A stretch of 64,000 bases of DNA from Micromonospora sp. C28SCA-DRY-2 (GTDB lineage: Bacteria > Actinomycetota > Actinomycetes > Mycobacteriales > Micromonosporaceae): NCBI RefSeq assembly GCF_030519475.1, contig NZ_JAUMKD010000005.1:372001-436000 (forward strand), written 5' to 3'. The stretch's first letter is position 1, and every line of letters starts with the position of its first letter. This document shows positions 21,224 to 30,727 of this stretch, piece by piece. The notes beneath the pieces are model-generated. The model worked only from the letters and a program-made list of their open reading frames with translations, had not been told where the DNA came from and ran no database searches. The position numbers were made by a program, and so were the translations under genes.

Positions 21224-22126
21224 TCAGCCGACCTCGACCGGCGCCCCCTGCGTGACCCGCCCGGCCCGCACCACCTGTGCGTACGCGCCGACGCAGGGCT
21301 GCGGGTCGAGCTGGGGCAGGGGCGCGATCCGGTTGAGCCGGGCCGGCGCCCGCAGCGCCGCCACCGCACGGGGCAGCTCGCCGTGCGCCAGGGTCGGCAC
21401 CGCGCAGCGCGGCGTGGCCGCGAGCACCCGCAGCACCAGGGCATCGCCGATCCGCAGCTCGCGCCCGACCCAGTCGTTCTCCACGAACCCGTCGGCCGCG
21501 ACGTCGATCACCAGGTTCGGCCGGTAGCGCACCGGCTCGAAGCCGCCGCCGGGCCCGTCACCGCGCTCCGGCGCCCCGATGGTGTCGCCGAGCGGGCCGG
21601 CGCTGCCGGGCGCGTGCGCCGCCCCGCTGCCGCCGGCGGCCAGCCGGCGCAGGGTGGCGGTGGTGACCAGGTGGATCGGGGCGAAGTCGAAGAACGTCCC
21701 CGGCGCGGCGGTGCCGAGCGGGCTCAGGTCCACCGGCACGTCCGCGGTGACGCCGGCGTCCAGCACCGCCTCCGGACGGGCCCGGTCCAGCACCGCCCCG
21801 TCGGGCGGGGTGCCGGTCAGCGTCACCGGCGCGCCGAGCACCCGGGACAGGATCTCGTCCACGTCGCCGTCCACACTCGACACTATCCGCCCGTCGGGCA
21901 GGGTGATCCGCACCGGTCCGGGCGCGGCGCCGGCCGCCCGGAGGGTGAGCAGGCCGCGCCAGTGCCGGGGGTGCTTGGCGCTGGCCACCCGGCCGGTCTC
22001 CCGGTGCACCAGGGCCAGCCCCCGGTCGCCGGCCACCCCCGTCGCGGTCACCTCGGCCGCGCCCAGCCGCTCGCCGAGCATCGACTTGACCGGGTACCGC
22101 CAGAGCTGGGCCAGCCGGCCGGTCAT
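21224..22126 (-). CDS. MOSC domain protein
   Basis: 300 residues. The N-terminal beta-barrel reads LAQLWRYPVKSMLGERL and GVAGDRGLALV; the MOSC domain has FEPVRYRPNLVID, FVENDWVGRELRIGD and the conserved cysteine in ATPRCAVPT. MOSC proteins carry molybdenum cofactor sulfur or reduce N-hydroxylated compounds (YcbX, mARC). The Cys in PRC is the expected sulfur or molybdenum ligand. It ends 6 bases from the kinase stop (convergent), and its ATG overlaps the stop of a small upstream ORF as ATGA. Confidence 0.88.
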   Translation of the reverse strand: MTGRLAQLWRYPVKSMLGERLGAAEVTATGVAGDRGLALVHRETGRVASAKHPRHWRGLLTLRAAGAAPGPVRITLPDGRIVSSVDGDVDEILSRVLGAPVTLTGTPPDGAVLDRARPEAVLDAGVTADVPVDLSPLGTAAPGTFFDFAPIHLVTTATLRRLAAGGSGAAHAPGSAGPLGDTIGAPERGDGPGGGFEPVRYRPNLVIDVAADGFVENDWVGRELRIGDALVLRVLAATPRCAVPTLAHGELPRAVAALRAPARLNRIAPLPQLDPQPCVGAYAQVVRAGRVTQGAPVEVG

Positions 22127-22254
22127 CCGGTCGCCCCGGCCCGGATCAGGGCGGCCACCTCGGCCACCCGGTCGGCCCCGTACGGGCCGAGCCGCGTCCG
22201 GACGGCGACCACGTCGGCGTCCCGGCCGGAGGCGAGGGGGAGCGACACTGTCAC
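22123..22254 (-). pseudogene. Small ORF, possible remnant of a phosphotransferase-family gene
   Basis: 43 codons from GTG; the stop overlaps the MOSC start codon as ATGA. The N-terminus VSLPLASGRDADVVAV resembles the start of small actinomycete APH-like kinases (LPLxxGReADVfA), but the rest (GPYGADRVAEVAALIRAGATG) is too short for that fold. It may be a leftover that now serves only to couple translation to the MOSC gene. Weak evidence. Confidence 0.3.
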
Positions 22255-22348
22255 GCCGCCACCCTAGCCGGGCCGGAGCCGCCGCTGCCGTCCCGCGCCG
22301 GTGCCGCGCGCGACGGTCGACCCGCCCGCCCCGGCACCGGCGCCGCGG

Positions 22349-23224
22349 TCACCGGGCCAGCAGGGCGCGCAGCGCCTTGACGACCTCGGCGGGGGCCTCC
22401 TCGGCCATGAAGTGCCCGCAGGAGACGGTGCGGTGCTCCAGGTCCGCCGCCCACGCCCGCCACAGCCCGGCGGCGTCGAAGCCCAGCGCCGCGCCCCAGT
22501 CCTGCTGGAGCACTGTCACCGGCATCCGCAGCCGGTTGCCGGCCGCCCGGTCGGCCTCGTCGTGGGCCACGTCGATGCCGGCCGACGCCCGGTAGTCGGC
22601 GACGATCGAGGGCACCGCCGCCCGGGACGCGGCCAGGTACGCGGCCCGCACGTCCGGCGGGACGGCCTCCGGGTCCTGCGTCCAGATGTCGAGGAAGTGG
22701 CCGAAGAAGGCGTCCGGGCTGGCGCCGATGAGCTGCTCGGGCAGGCCGGGCGGCTGGGCCATCAGGTAGAGGTGGAAGCCGACGGCGGCGCTGGTGCCCC
22801 GCATCACCTCCCACATGTCCAGGGTGGGCAGCACGTCGAGCGAGGCGAGGTGGGTGACCGTGGCCGGGTGGTCGAGGCCGGCGCGGATGGCGACCAGGGC
22901 GCCGCGGTCGTGCCCGGCCAGGGCGAAGCGCTCGTGCCCCAGGGCCCGGGCCAGCGCGACGACGTCGGCGGCCATCGTCCGCTTCGAGTACGCGGTTCCG
23001 TCGGCGTCGGCCGGCTTGTCGCTGTTGCCGTAGCCGCGCAGGTCGGGGCAGATCACCGTGTGGTCCGCGGCGAGGTCGGCGGCCACGTGCCGCCACATGA
23101 GGTGGGTCTGCGGGAAGCCGTGCAGCAGCACGATCGGGCTGCCGGAGCCGCCGACGGCCACGTTGAGCGCCACGCCGTCGGCGACGGTGACGCGGCGGTA
23201 GTCGAATCCGGGGATCTGGTTCAC
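22349..23224 (-). CDS. Alpha/beta hydrolase, haloacetate-dehalogenase-like
   Basis: 291 residues. LLHGFPQTHLMW is the oxyanion-hole region, PDLRGYGNSDKP and GHDRGA give an Asp nucleophile (D106), D130 sits where the acid lies, and H271 closes the triad. The layout closely follows bacterial fluoroacetate dehalogenase. However, the second active-site arginine (GHDRGGR in that enzyme) reads GHDRGAL, and the Trp that follows the halide-binding His is Leu152, so the substrate is probably not fluoroacetate. An epoxide hydrolase role is an alternative. It is divergent from the SARP gene with about 170 bases between. Confidence 0.82.
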   Translation of the reverse strand: MNQIPGFDYRRVTVADGVALNVAVGGSGSPIVLLHGFPQTHLMWRHVAADLAADHTVICPDLRGYGNSDKPADADGTAYSKRTMAADVVALARALGHERFALAGHDRGALVAIRAGLDHPATVTHLASLDVLPTLDMWEVMRGTSAAVGFHLYLMAQPPGLPEQLIGASPDAFFGHFLDIWTQDPEAVPPDVRAAYLAASRAAVPSIVADYRASAGIDVAHDEADRAAGNRLRMPVTVLQQDWGAALGFDAAGLWRAWAADLEHRTVSCGHFMAEEAPAEVVKALRALLAR

Positions 23225-23396
23225 GACGGGCCTTCCTGGATGTCAGCTCTGGTGTCACCGGCGGGCCGCCGGTGCTCGGACCCGTCGAGCCTGACCGGCC
23301 GCGATCAGCGGCGGATGAGCAGCGGATGAGTGCCGCTCCGCACGCACCGGCCAGGACGATCACCTCGCCACCGGGCACCGACCTAGATTGGGTGCC

Positions 23397-26300
23397 ATGA
23401 CCGGGGCGGTGACGGAGGGGGTGACCTTCGGCGTGCTGGGGCCGGTCCGCGCCCTCGACGCCCGCGGTCCCGTCCCGCTGAAGGGGCCCCGGCAGCGTGC
23501 GGTGCTGGCCCGGCTGCTCATCGCCCGGGGCCGGGTGGTGCCGGTCGAGCGGCTCGTCGGTGATCTGTGGGCGGAGCCCTCCGACGGTGCGGTCGCGGCG
23601 GTCCGGACCTTCGTGGCCGATCTGCGCCGGGCCCTGGAGCCCGACCGGCGGCCCCGACAACCCGCCCGGACGCTGGTCACCGTCCCGCCCGGCTACGCCC
23701 TGCGGGCCGCGCCGGACGCGGTCGACGCCTGGCGGTTCGAGGACGCGGTCGCCGAGTCGGGCCGGCTGCTCGCCGCCGGCCGGGCCGGGACGGCGCTGGA
23801 CCGCCTGACGGACGCGCTCGCCCTGTGGCGCGGCCCCGCGTACGCCGAGTTCGCCGGGGAGGGTTGGGCCCGCGCCGAGATCAACCGGCTGGACGAGCTG
23901 CGGACGCTGGCGGTGGAACGCCGCGCCGAGGCGCTGCTGTCGCTGGGCCGGGCCGCCGAGGCCGCCACCGACCTGCGGGCGCACACCGCCGCCCACCCGC
24001 TCCGCGAGGACGCCTGGGCATTGCTGGCCCTGGCCCGCTACCGGTCCGGCCGCCAGGGTGAGGCGCTGGCCGCGCTGCGCCAGGCCCGCGCCACCCTGGT
24101 CAGCGAACTCGGCGTGGACCCGGGCCCGCGGCTGCGGCAACTGGAGGCGGACATCCTCGCCCAGGCCCCGCACCTCACCCCGCCGGAACCGCCCACCGGG
24201 CCGGTGCTGCCCGCCGGGGCGGTGTCGCCCACCGCGCCCGCGCCACCCGCCGGGCCCGTGCCGAGCGCCGGGGCCGCGCCATCCACCGAGCCCGTACCGG
24301 CCGCAGGGCCGGTGCCACCAACCGGGCCCGTGCCACCCGCAGGGCCCGTGCCGGCCGGGGGCCCGACACCGGCCGGGGCGCCGACGGCGGTCGGCGAGGC
24401 AGGGCCGGCCGCGGTGCCGTCGCCGGACGTGGCCGAGAACCGGCGGCCGTTCGTCGGTCGGGGCGAGGAGCTCGGCCAGCTGCGGCAGGCCGCCGAGCGC
24501 GTCGTCCAGCGCGGCCGGCCCGCGCTCGCGCTGGTCTCCGGCGACGCCGGCGCCGGCAAGACCGCGCTCGCCGACGCGCTCGCCCGGCGCCTCTCGGCCG
24601 CCGGCTGGACGACCGCGTGGGGCCGCAGCCCCGAGTACGAGGGCGCGCCCGTCGCCGGGCCGTGGACCCAGCTCACCGACGCCCTCACGGCAGCCACCCA
24701 ACCCACCGGCCCGGCCCGACCGGAAACCGCGCCGGCCGGGCCCGCTACCGCGCCGGCCGGGTCCGCGACCCCGCTCGCCGCTTCGGCGGTCGCGCCCGAC
24801 AGCCCTCCGACCCCGCCGGCCGGACCCACCCCGGCGCCCGGTCCGGACCGGGTCGAGGACCCGGCGGCGCGCCGGTTCCGCCTGCACCGGGCCGTCGCCG
24901 CGCTGGTCACCGCGGCCGCCGCCCGGGCGCCGGTGCTGCTGGTCGTCGACGACCTGCACCGCGCCGACCCGGACAGCCTGGACCTGCTGACCGCCCTGGT
25001 CGGCGAGCCCGAGCCGGTCACCGGCCCGGTGCTGGTGGTCGGCACGTACCGGGCCGCCGAGATCGGCCCGGAGCTGACCGCGGCGCTGGCCCGGGTCGCC
25101 CGCACCGAGCCGGTCCGGGTCTACCTGGGCGGGCTCGCCGAGCCGGCGACCGGCGAGCTGGCCCGCGCGGTCGCCGGGCCGGACCTCGACCCGTCCGTGG
25201 TGCACCTGATCCACCAGCGCAGCGGCGGGAACCCGTTCTTCGTCCGCGAGCTGGCGCGGCTGCTGGCCGCCGAGGGGGACGCGGCGCTGCGCGAGGTGCC
25301 CGCCGGGGTGCGGGACGTCATCCGGCACCGGCTCGGCCGGCTGCCGGAGGACGCACGGACCGTGCTGCGCCAGGCCGCCGTCCTCGGCCGCGACGTCGAC
25401 CCGGAGGTCCTCGCCGCGATGAGCGGTGACCCGGCGACAGTGCTCGACGCGCTGGACCACGCCCTGCACGCCGGCTTCCTCACCGAACACGGCGCCGACG
25501 GGCGGCTGCGGTTCACCCACATCCTGGTGCGGGACACCCTCTACGGCGACCTGTCCGCGCTGCGCCGCGCCGGGTGGCACGCCGCCGCCGGTGCGGCCGT
25601 CGAACGGCTGCACCCGGAGGACGTGGCCACCCTGGCCCACCATTTCACCCACGCCGCCAGCCGGGCCACCGCACCGCGCGCCGCACGCTACGCCCGGGCC
25701 GCCGCCGAGCAGGCCGAGCGCCGGTTCAGCCCGCACGAGGCGGCCCGCCGGTGGCGGCAGGCGGTCGCCGCCCACGACCGGGCCGGTGGCGGCGACGTAC
25801 GCGGACGGCTGGTGGCGGTGATGGGCCTGGGCCGGGCGCTCGCCGTCACCGGCCACCTCGACGAGGCCCGCCGGCTCCGGTCCGCCGCGCTCGCCACCGC
25901 CGCCCGGCTCGACGAACCCGACCTGACCACGAGCCTGCTGACCGCGTTCGACGTGCCCGCGAGCTGGACCCGCAACGACGACGAGCGGCTCTCCGGCGAA
26001 CTGGTCCGGGCCGCGGAGCGGGCCCTGGCCGCACCCGGCGGGGACGAGCCGGCCCGGCGCGGCCGGCTGCTGAGCACCCTCGCCCTGGAGCTGCGCGGCA
26101 CCACCACGGACCGGGGCCGCCGGGCGGCCGGCGAGGCGGAGGCCATCGCCCGGCGGCTGGCGGACCCGGCGCTGCTGGCGGTCGCGTTGAACGCCCGCTA
26201 CCTGCACACCTTCGCCCGCACCGGCCTCGCGGGCGAGCGCGCCCGGATCGGCGCCGAACTGGTCGACCTGGCGGCCCGGCACGAGCTGGTGAGCTTCGAG

Positions 26301-27020
26301 GTCCTCGGTCACCTCGTCCTGCTCCAGGCCCACTGCGCGCTGGCCGACCTCGCCGCCGCGGACGCCCACGCCAGCGCCGCCGACCGCCTCGCCGAGCGGT
26401 ACGACCTGCCGCTGGTGGGCGTCTTCACCGGCTGGTACGCCGCCCTGCGGCTGGCCGTGGACGGGCAACCGGCCGCCGCGGAGGCCCGGTACCGCGCCGC
26501 CCAGGCCCGCCTCGCCGGCAGCGGGATGCCCGGCATGGAGCAGGGGCTGCTCGCCCTCGCGCTGCTCTGCCTGCGGCTGGCCGGGCCGGAGGCCGAGGCG
26601 GGGTGGCTGGCGGCCGGACCGCCGCCGGGTGACCCGGACGACTGGGCGGGCTGGGACTTCGGGCCGTACCAGCCGTGGGCCCGGCCGCTGGTGCTGCTCC
26701 GGGCCGGTCTGCGGGACGAGGCCGCCGAGGCGCTGCGGGCCCTGCCGGAGTCGCCGCACGACCTGCTCCGCGAGGCCCGGCTCTGCCTCGCCGCCCGCGC
26801 CGCGCTCGCCCTCGACGACCGGGCCACCATGCGGCACGCCTACGCCGAACTGCTGCCCGCCGCCGACGAGCTGGCCGGGGCGGGCAGCGGCGTGCTCACC
26901 CTCGGCCCGGTGGCCGGGCACCTCGGCGACCTCGCCGCCGCCCTGGGGCACCCGGAGCGGGCCGCATCGCACCACGAGACGGCCCGGACGGTCGCGGCCC
27001 GGGCGGCACGGCACGGCTGA
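23397..27020 (+). CDS. SARP/AfsR-family regulator with AAA ATPase and TPR domains
   Basis: 1207 residues from the ATG (a TTG three codons earlier is possible). Residues 8-100 form the SARP winged helix (FGVLGPVRAL, PLKGPRQRAVLARLL, VERLVGDLW), and about 100-255 the bacterial transcription activation domain (WRFEDAV, DALALWRGPAY, LREDAWALLALARYRSGRQGEAL). A long Pro/Ala/Gly linker of near-repeats follows, then the ATPase with RPFVGRGEEL and P-loop GDAGAGKT at about 381, VLLVVDDLHRAD (Walker B), and a C-terminal TPR region of about 450 residues. A second Ala/Pro insertion lies inside the ATPase domain. Such proteins activate antibiotic clusters; the target is not evident here. Confidence 0.92.
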   Translation: MTGAVTEGVTFGVLGPVRALDARGPVPLKGPRQRAVLARLLIARGRVVPVERLVGDLWAEPSDGAVAAVRTFVADLRRALEPDRRPRQPARTLVTVPPGYALRAAPDAVDAWRFEDAVAESGRLLAAGRAGTALDRLTDALALWRGPAYAEFAGEGWARAEINRLDELRTLAVERRAEALLSLGRAAEAATDLRAHTAAHPLREDAWALLALARYRSGRQGEALAALRQARATLVSELGVDPGPRLRQLEADILAQAPHLTPPEPPTGPVLPAGAVSPTAPAPPAGPVPSAGAAPSTEPVPAAGPVPPTGPVPPAGPVPAGGPTPAGAPTAVGEAGPAAVPSPDVAENRRPFVGRGEELGQLRQAAERVVQRGRPALALVSGDAGAGKTALADALARRLSAAGWTTAWGRSPEYEGAPVAGPWTQLTDALTAATQPTGPARPETAPAGPATAPAGSATPLAASAVAPDSPPTPPAGPTPAPGPDRVEDPAARRFRLHRAVAALVTAAAARAPVLLVVDDLHRADPDSLDLLTALVGEPEPVTGPVLVVGTYRAAEIGPELTAALARVARTEPVRVYLGGLAEPATGELARAVAGPDLDPSVVHLIHQRSGGNPFFVRELARLLAAEGDAALREVPAGVRDVIRHRLGRLPEDARTVLRQAAVLGRDVDPEVLAAMSGDPATVLDALDHALHAGFLTEHGADGRLRFTHILVRDTLYGDLSALRRAGWHAAAGAAVERLHPEDVATLAHHFTHAASRATAPRAARYARAAAEQAERRFSPHEAARRWRQAVAAHDRAGGGDVRGRLVAVMGLGRALAVTGHLDEARRLRSAALATAARLDEPDLTTSLLTAFDVPASWTRNDDERLSGELVRAAERALAAPGGDEPARRGRLLSTLALELRGTTTDRGRRAAGEAEAIARRLADPALLAVALNARYLHTFARTGLAGERARIGAELVDLAARHELVSFEVLGHLVLLQAHCALADLAAADAHASAADRLAERYDLPLVGVFTGWYAALRLAVDGQPAAAEARYRAAQARLAGSGMPGMEQGLLALALLCLRLAGPEAEAGWLAAGPPPGDPDDWAGWDFGPYQPWARPLVLLRAGLRDEAAEALRALPESPHDLLREARLCLAARAALALDDRATMRHAYAELLPAADELAGAGSGVLTLGPVAGHLGDLAAALGHPERAASHHETARTVAARAARHG

Positions 27021-27050
27021 CCGTCCCGCCGGCGGGCAGCCCGGGCGGGG

Positions 27051-27743
27051 TCAGGTCAGCGTCGTGCCGGCCGTCTCGCCCGGCGCGTCGCCGGCCCGGG
27101 CGAGCACGCTGCCGTCCGGTGCCCAGATCGCCGACCCGCCGGCCGCCTCGGCGTAGCCGCCGCCGGTCGACCCGGCGAAGCTGGCCACCGCCACGTGCAC
27201 CCGGTGGGTGGTGGCGATCCGGTGCGCCCGCTCGGGCGCGACGGCCGCGTCCCGGGCGTGCTCCAGGACGCCCGCGACGTAGACGTCGACGCCGAGCGCC
27301 ACGGTCCGCGCCGCGTGCTCGGCGATCCCGGTGTCCCGGCAGATCGCCAGCCCGAGCCGCCAGCCGTCCACGGTCAGCACCGCCGGCGCCGGGCCGGGGG
27401 AGAAGCGGTCGCCCTCCGCCCCGCCGGGCCACATCTTCCGGTACGCCACCCGCGCCCCGGTGGCGTCGACGGCCAGCATGGCGATGTGCTCACCCGCGAC
27501 CGGGGCGCCGGCCAGGGCCAGCGCACCGGTGTCGGCACACGCCTCGACCAGCGGCCCGAGCCGGGGGTCGGTGACGTCCACCGGCGGGGCGTCCAGCTGG
27601 TAGCCGGTCAGCGAGAGCTCGGGGAAGACCACCACCCGGGCGGTCGCCGCGCGGACCGTGGCGGCGTGCGTCGCCGCGTTCGCCCCCACGTCGTACGCGA
27701 CACAGGGCGGCTGCGCGACGACGATGCGCAACGGCGTACGCAT
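27051..27743 (-). CDS. Carbon-nitrogen hydrolase (nitrilase superfamily)
   Basis: 230 residues. The catalytic triad of the superfamily is visible: Glu in VVFPELSLTGY, Lys in AYRKMWPGG and Cys in LGLAICRDTG. These enzymes hydrolyse amides or nitriles through a Cys-thioester. The specificity (omega-amidase, N-carbamoyl amidase or other) cannot be told. It is shorter than most nitrilases (about 260-300) but all motifs are in place. It is convergent with the SARP gene and divergent from the DedA gene. Confidence 0.87.
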   Translation of the reverse strand: MRTPLRIVVAQPPCVAYDVGANAATHAATVRAATARVVVFPELSLTGYQLDAPPVDVTDPRLGPLVEACADTGALALAGAPVAGEHIAMLAVDATGARVAYRKMWPGGAEGDRFSPGPAPAVLTVDGWRLGLAICRDTGIAEHAARTVALGVDVYVAGVLEHARDAAVAPERAHRIATTHRVHVAVASFAGSTGGGYAEAAGGSAIWAPDGSVLARAGDAPGETAGTTLT

Positions 27744-27883
27744 GGCGGCTCCTCTTCTCGGCGGACCCGCAGGATAGGCGGTGACCCTGTGGTTTTCCGC
27801 ACCCCCGCCGGTGCGGACCGCCCGCCGGGATCGACGGCCGGCCCCATGGCCGGCTCCCAGGAAGGGTTCGTAGCGTGTGGGTC

Positions 27884-28684
27884 ATGATTCGTAGCGCGCC
27901 GCACGCCCTGCTCGCCGCCGCCGGTCAGGCCGAACCGCCCCAGGACGGCCTGGTCGGCTACGTCACCGGCCTGGTCGAACGGCTCGGCGGCCCCGGCGCC
28001 GGCCTGGCCGTCGCCCTGGAGAACCTCTTCCCGCCGATCCCGAGCGAGGTGATCCTGCCGCTGGCCGGCTTCGTCGCCGGCCAGGGCCGGATGAGTGTGG
28101 TCAGCGCGATCTTCTGGACCACCCTCGGTTCGGTGCTGGGCGCCCTCGCGCTCTACTGGATCGGCGCCGCGCTGGGCCGGGAACGGGTCCGGGCCATCGC
28201 CGAACGGCTGCCGCTGGTCAAGCTCAGCGACGTGGACCGGACCGAGGCGTGGTTCCTCAAGCACGGCGTCAAGGCGGTCTTCTTCGGGCGGATGATCCCC
28301 ATCTTCCGCAGCCTGATCTCCATCCCCGCCGGCGTGGAACGGATGCCGGTCTGGACCTTCGTCGTCTACACCACGCTGGGCAGCCTGATCTGGAACAGCA
28401 CCTTCGTGCTCGCCGGCTACCTGCTCGGCGACAACTGGCACCTCGTCGAGGGGTACGTCGGCGTCCTCCAGAACGTCGTCATCGTCGCCTGCGTGGCCGC
28501 GTTCGGCTGGTTCGTCGTCTCCCGGCTGCGCCGGCGGTCCCGGGCGGGCGCCGAGCCGGTCCCGCCGCCGCCGTCCGCGCCGCCGGCCGCCGGCATGCCC
28601 GACCCGAGCGGCCGGGGCACCATCTACCGCAGCACCTACTCCGACACCCAGCAGAACGGCTGGGACTACGACGGGGTGCGGTGA
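27884..28684 (+). CDS. DedA-family membrane protein
   Basis: 266 residues. ENLFPPIPSEVILPLAGFVAGQG and FFGRMIPIFRSLISIPAGVERMP are the two conserved DedA/SNARE-associated re-entrant motifs; four to five membrane helices follow the usual pattern. DedA proteins flip or move lipid carriers such as undecaprenyl phosphate or phosphatidylethanolamine. A cytoplasmic Pro-rich tail ends in TYSDTQQNGWDYDGVR. It is followed after 1 base by the histidine kinase gene, so the three genes form an operon; the pair may control this protein or respond to envelope stress. Confidence 0.9.
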   Translation: MIRSAPHALLAAAGQAEPPQDGLVGYVTGLVERLGGPGAGLAVALENLFPPIPSEVILPLAGFVAGQGRMSVVSAIFWTTLGSVLGALALYWIGAALGRERVRAIAERLPLVKLSDVDRTEAWFLKHGVKAVFFGRMIPIFRSLISIPAGVERMPVWTFVVYTTLGSLIWNSTFVLAGYLLGDNWHLVEGYVGVLQNVVIVACVAAFGWFVVSRLRRRSRAGAEPVPPPPSAPPAAGMPDPSGRGTIYRSTYSDTQQNGWDYDGVR

Positions 28685-28685
28685 G

Positions 28686-29840
28686 GTGGCACCTCCCTGG
28701 CCCGCGCTGCCGCGCGCGGCCAGGGTGCCGGTCGGCGTCGCCGCCGGGATCCTGACCGCCCTCGGCGAGCTGCTCTTCCTGGTCGTCGCGGCCGTGGCGG
28801 CCGCCGGCGCGGCGGCCGTCCCGCCGGCCCGGCGCCGGGTGCACGCCGCGATCCTGCGGTACGCCGCCCGGCTGGTCGGGCTGGAACGCCGCCGGTTGGC
28901 CGGCTTCCTCACCGCCGGGGCGGCGCCGGGCGGGCCGGCGACACCGGGCCGGCGTGCGGTCGGCTACCTGGCCGCCCGGCTGCTGCCCGGTGCGCTCGGC
29001 GCGTTGGCGTACGGGCTGCTCGCCGTCGGCGTGGTGCTGGCGGTGATCGTGCTGTCGGCCGTACTGCGGGGGGAGATGGCACCCGCCGACGCCCTGGTGC
29101 AGGTCGTCCTCGGCGCCGCGCTGCTCCTGGTCAACGTCCAGGCGGTCGCCAGCATCGCGGCGCTGGACGTCCGGCTCGCCCACCGGCTGCTCGGCGCCGG
29201 CTCCCGGGCCGAGCTGGAACGGCGGGTCCGCGAGCTGACCACCAGCCGGGCCGAGGTCGTCGCCGCCGTGGACGCCGAACGGCAGCGCATCGAACGGGAC
29301 CTGCACGACGGCCTCCAGCAGCGCCTCGTCGCCCTCGGCATGCTGCTCGGCCGGGCCCGGCGCAGCCGCGACCCCGAGCGCGCCGCCGCGCTGCTGGCCC
29401 AGGCGCACCAGGACGCCCAGCAGGCCATCGCCGAACTGCGCGAGGTGGCCTGGCGGGTCTACCCGTCGGCGCTGGACGACGGTGACCTGGGCGAGGTGCT
29501 CCGGGTCGTCGCGGACCGCTCCGACATCCCGGTGCGCATCCGGTACGACGTGCCGACCCGCCCCGACCGTCCGGTCGAGACGGTGCTCTACTTCGTGGCC
29601 TGCGAGGCGCTCACGAACGCCGCGAAACACGCCGCGGCTACCCTGATCACCGTGGAGGTGGAGAGCCGGGCGGGGACCATCCGGCTGCGGGTGCACGACG
29701 ACGGCGTGGGCGGCGCCGATCCCACCGGCGCCGGACTGACCGGCCTGGCCCGTCGGGTGGCCGCGCTGGACGGCCGGCTCCGGGTGGACAGCCCGCCCGG
29801 CGGCCCGACCACCGTGCTGGCGGAGCTGCCGTGCGGATAG
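28686..29840 (+). CDS. NarL-type sensor histidine kinase
   Basis: 384 residues from GTG. Two N-terminal hydrophobic clusters and a longer membrane segment near residues 100-160 anchor it. The HisKA_3 dimerisation motif ERQRIERDLHDGLQQRLV carries the phosphorylated His; a short HATPase domain follows (CEALTNAAKHA as N-box, VHDDGVGGAD as G1, GAGLTGLARRVAALDG as G2). No obvious sensor domain outside the membrane. It overlaps the response-regulator gene by 10 bases. Confidence 0.92.
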   Translation: MAPPWPALPRAARVPVGVAAGILTALGELLFLVVAAVAAAGAAAVPPARRRVHAAILRYAARLVGLERRRLAGFLTAGAAPGGPATPGRRAVGYLAARLLPGALGALAYGLLAVGVVLAVIVLSAVLRGEMAPADALVQVVLGAALLLVNVQAVASIAALDVRLAHRLLGAGSRAELERRVRELTTSRAEVVAAVDAERQRIERDLHDGLQQRLVALGMLLGRARRSRDPERAAALLAQAHQDAQQAIAELREVAWRVYPSALDDGDLGEVLRVVADRSDIPVRIRYDVPTRPDRPVETVLYFVACEALTNAAKHAAATLITVEVESRAGTIRLRVHDDGVGGADPTGAGLTGLARRVAALDGRLRVDSPPGGPTTVLAELPCG

Positions 29841-30475
29841 TGCTGGCGGAGGACTCGGCGCTGTTGCGGGAGGGGCTGGCCCGGCTGCTCGCCGAGGAGG
29901 GGCACGAGGTCGTCGCGGCGGTAGCCGCGGCCGACGAGTTGGTCACCGCCGTCGAACGGCACCGCCCCGACGTGGTCGTCACCGACGTCCGGATGCCGCC
30001 CACCAACACCGACGACGGCCTGCGGTCGGCGCTGGAGATCCGGCGCCGCTGGCCGGCCACCGCCGTCCTGGTGCTCTCCCAGTACGTCGAGCGGCGGTAC
30101 GCGACCCGGCTGCTGGCCGACCGTCCGGAGGGGGTCGGGTACCTGCTCAAGGACCGGGTGGCCCAGGTCGACGACTTCCTCGACGCCCTGGATCGGGTGG
30201 CCGCCGGCGCGACCGCTCTGGACCCGGAGGTGGTCCGCCGGGTCCTCGCCGGCGCCGATCCGGCCGATCCGCTGAGCCGGCTCACCCCCCGCGAACGGGA
30301 CGTGCTGCACCAGATGGCCCAGGGGCACACGAACGCCACGATCGCCGAACGGCTGCACGTGTCGCAGAGCGCCGTCGAGAAGCACATCAACACGATCTTC
30401 GACAAGCTCGACCTGTCGCAGGCGGCCGGGTACAGCCGGCGGGTGCTCGCGGTGCTGCGCTACCTGGAACTCTGA
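29831..30475 (+). CDS. LuxR-type response regulator
   Basis: 214 residues from GTG inside the kinase gene. The receiver domain has EDSALLREGLARLL (acidic pair), VVTDVRMPP with the phospho-acceptor Asp, and LLKDRV with the conserved Lys. The C-terminal LuxR domain has LTPRERDVLHQMAQGHTNATIA and VEKHINTIFDKL. It forms a two-component pair with the upstream kinase; the target genes are unknown, but DedA and the pair are co-transcribed. Confidence 0.93.
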   Translation: MRIVLAEDSALLREGLARLLAEEGHEVVAAVAAADELVTAVERHRPDVVVTDVRMPPTNTDDGLRSALEIRRRWPATAVLVLSQYVERRYATRLLADRPEGVGYLLKDRVAQVDDFLDALDRVAAGATALDPEVVRRVLAGADPADPLSRLTPRERDVLHQMAQGHTNATIAERLHVSQSAVEKHINTIFDKLDLSQAAGYSRRVLAVLRYLEL

Positions 30476-30727
30476 ACCGTCCTCCTCGCTCTGGCCGGCG
30501 ACGGGCCCCACGGCCGCCGCTGGGCGGTCGGGTCTTGCGGGCGTGCGGGGCACGGCGGTTTCGGCGATGTGGCGGTATCGACCCCGCCGGGATGGCGCCG
30601 TATCGGCGATCCGGTGTCGATCAATCCGGTCCAGCCCTGTGGCGGGCCGGTGGGAACAGCAGGCCGCTGACCTCCTCGCCCGGCAGCGGACCCCAGCCGA
30701 GCCCGGAACAAGCACACGGACCGGCGT
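30476..30727. other. Convergent intergenic region, no gene seen
   Basis: 252 bases between the ends of the response-regulator gene and a TioE-type gene. It carries short repeated words such as TCGGCGAT but no perfect hairpin and no recognisable protein in any frame. Confidence 0.4.

Noticed and set aside
22251..27014. A 1587-codon minus-strand frame opposite the SARP gene
   Set aside because: Low-complexity Gly/Arg/Pro composition and no ribosome site; it is the antisense shadow of a gene with clear SARP and ATPase motifs.
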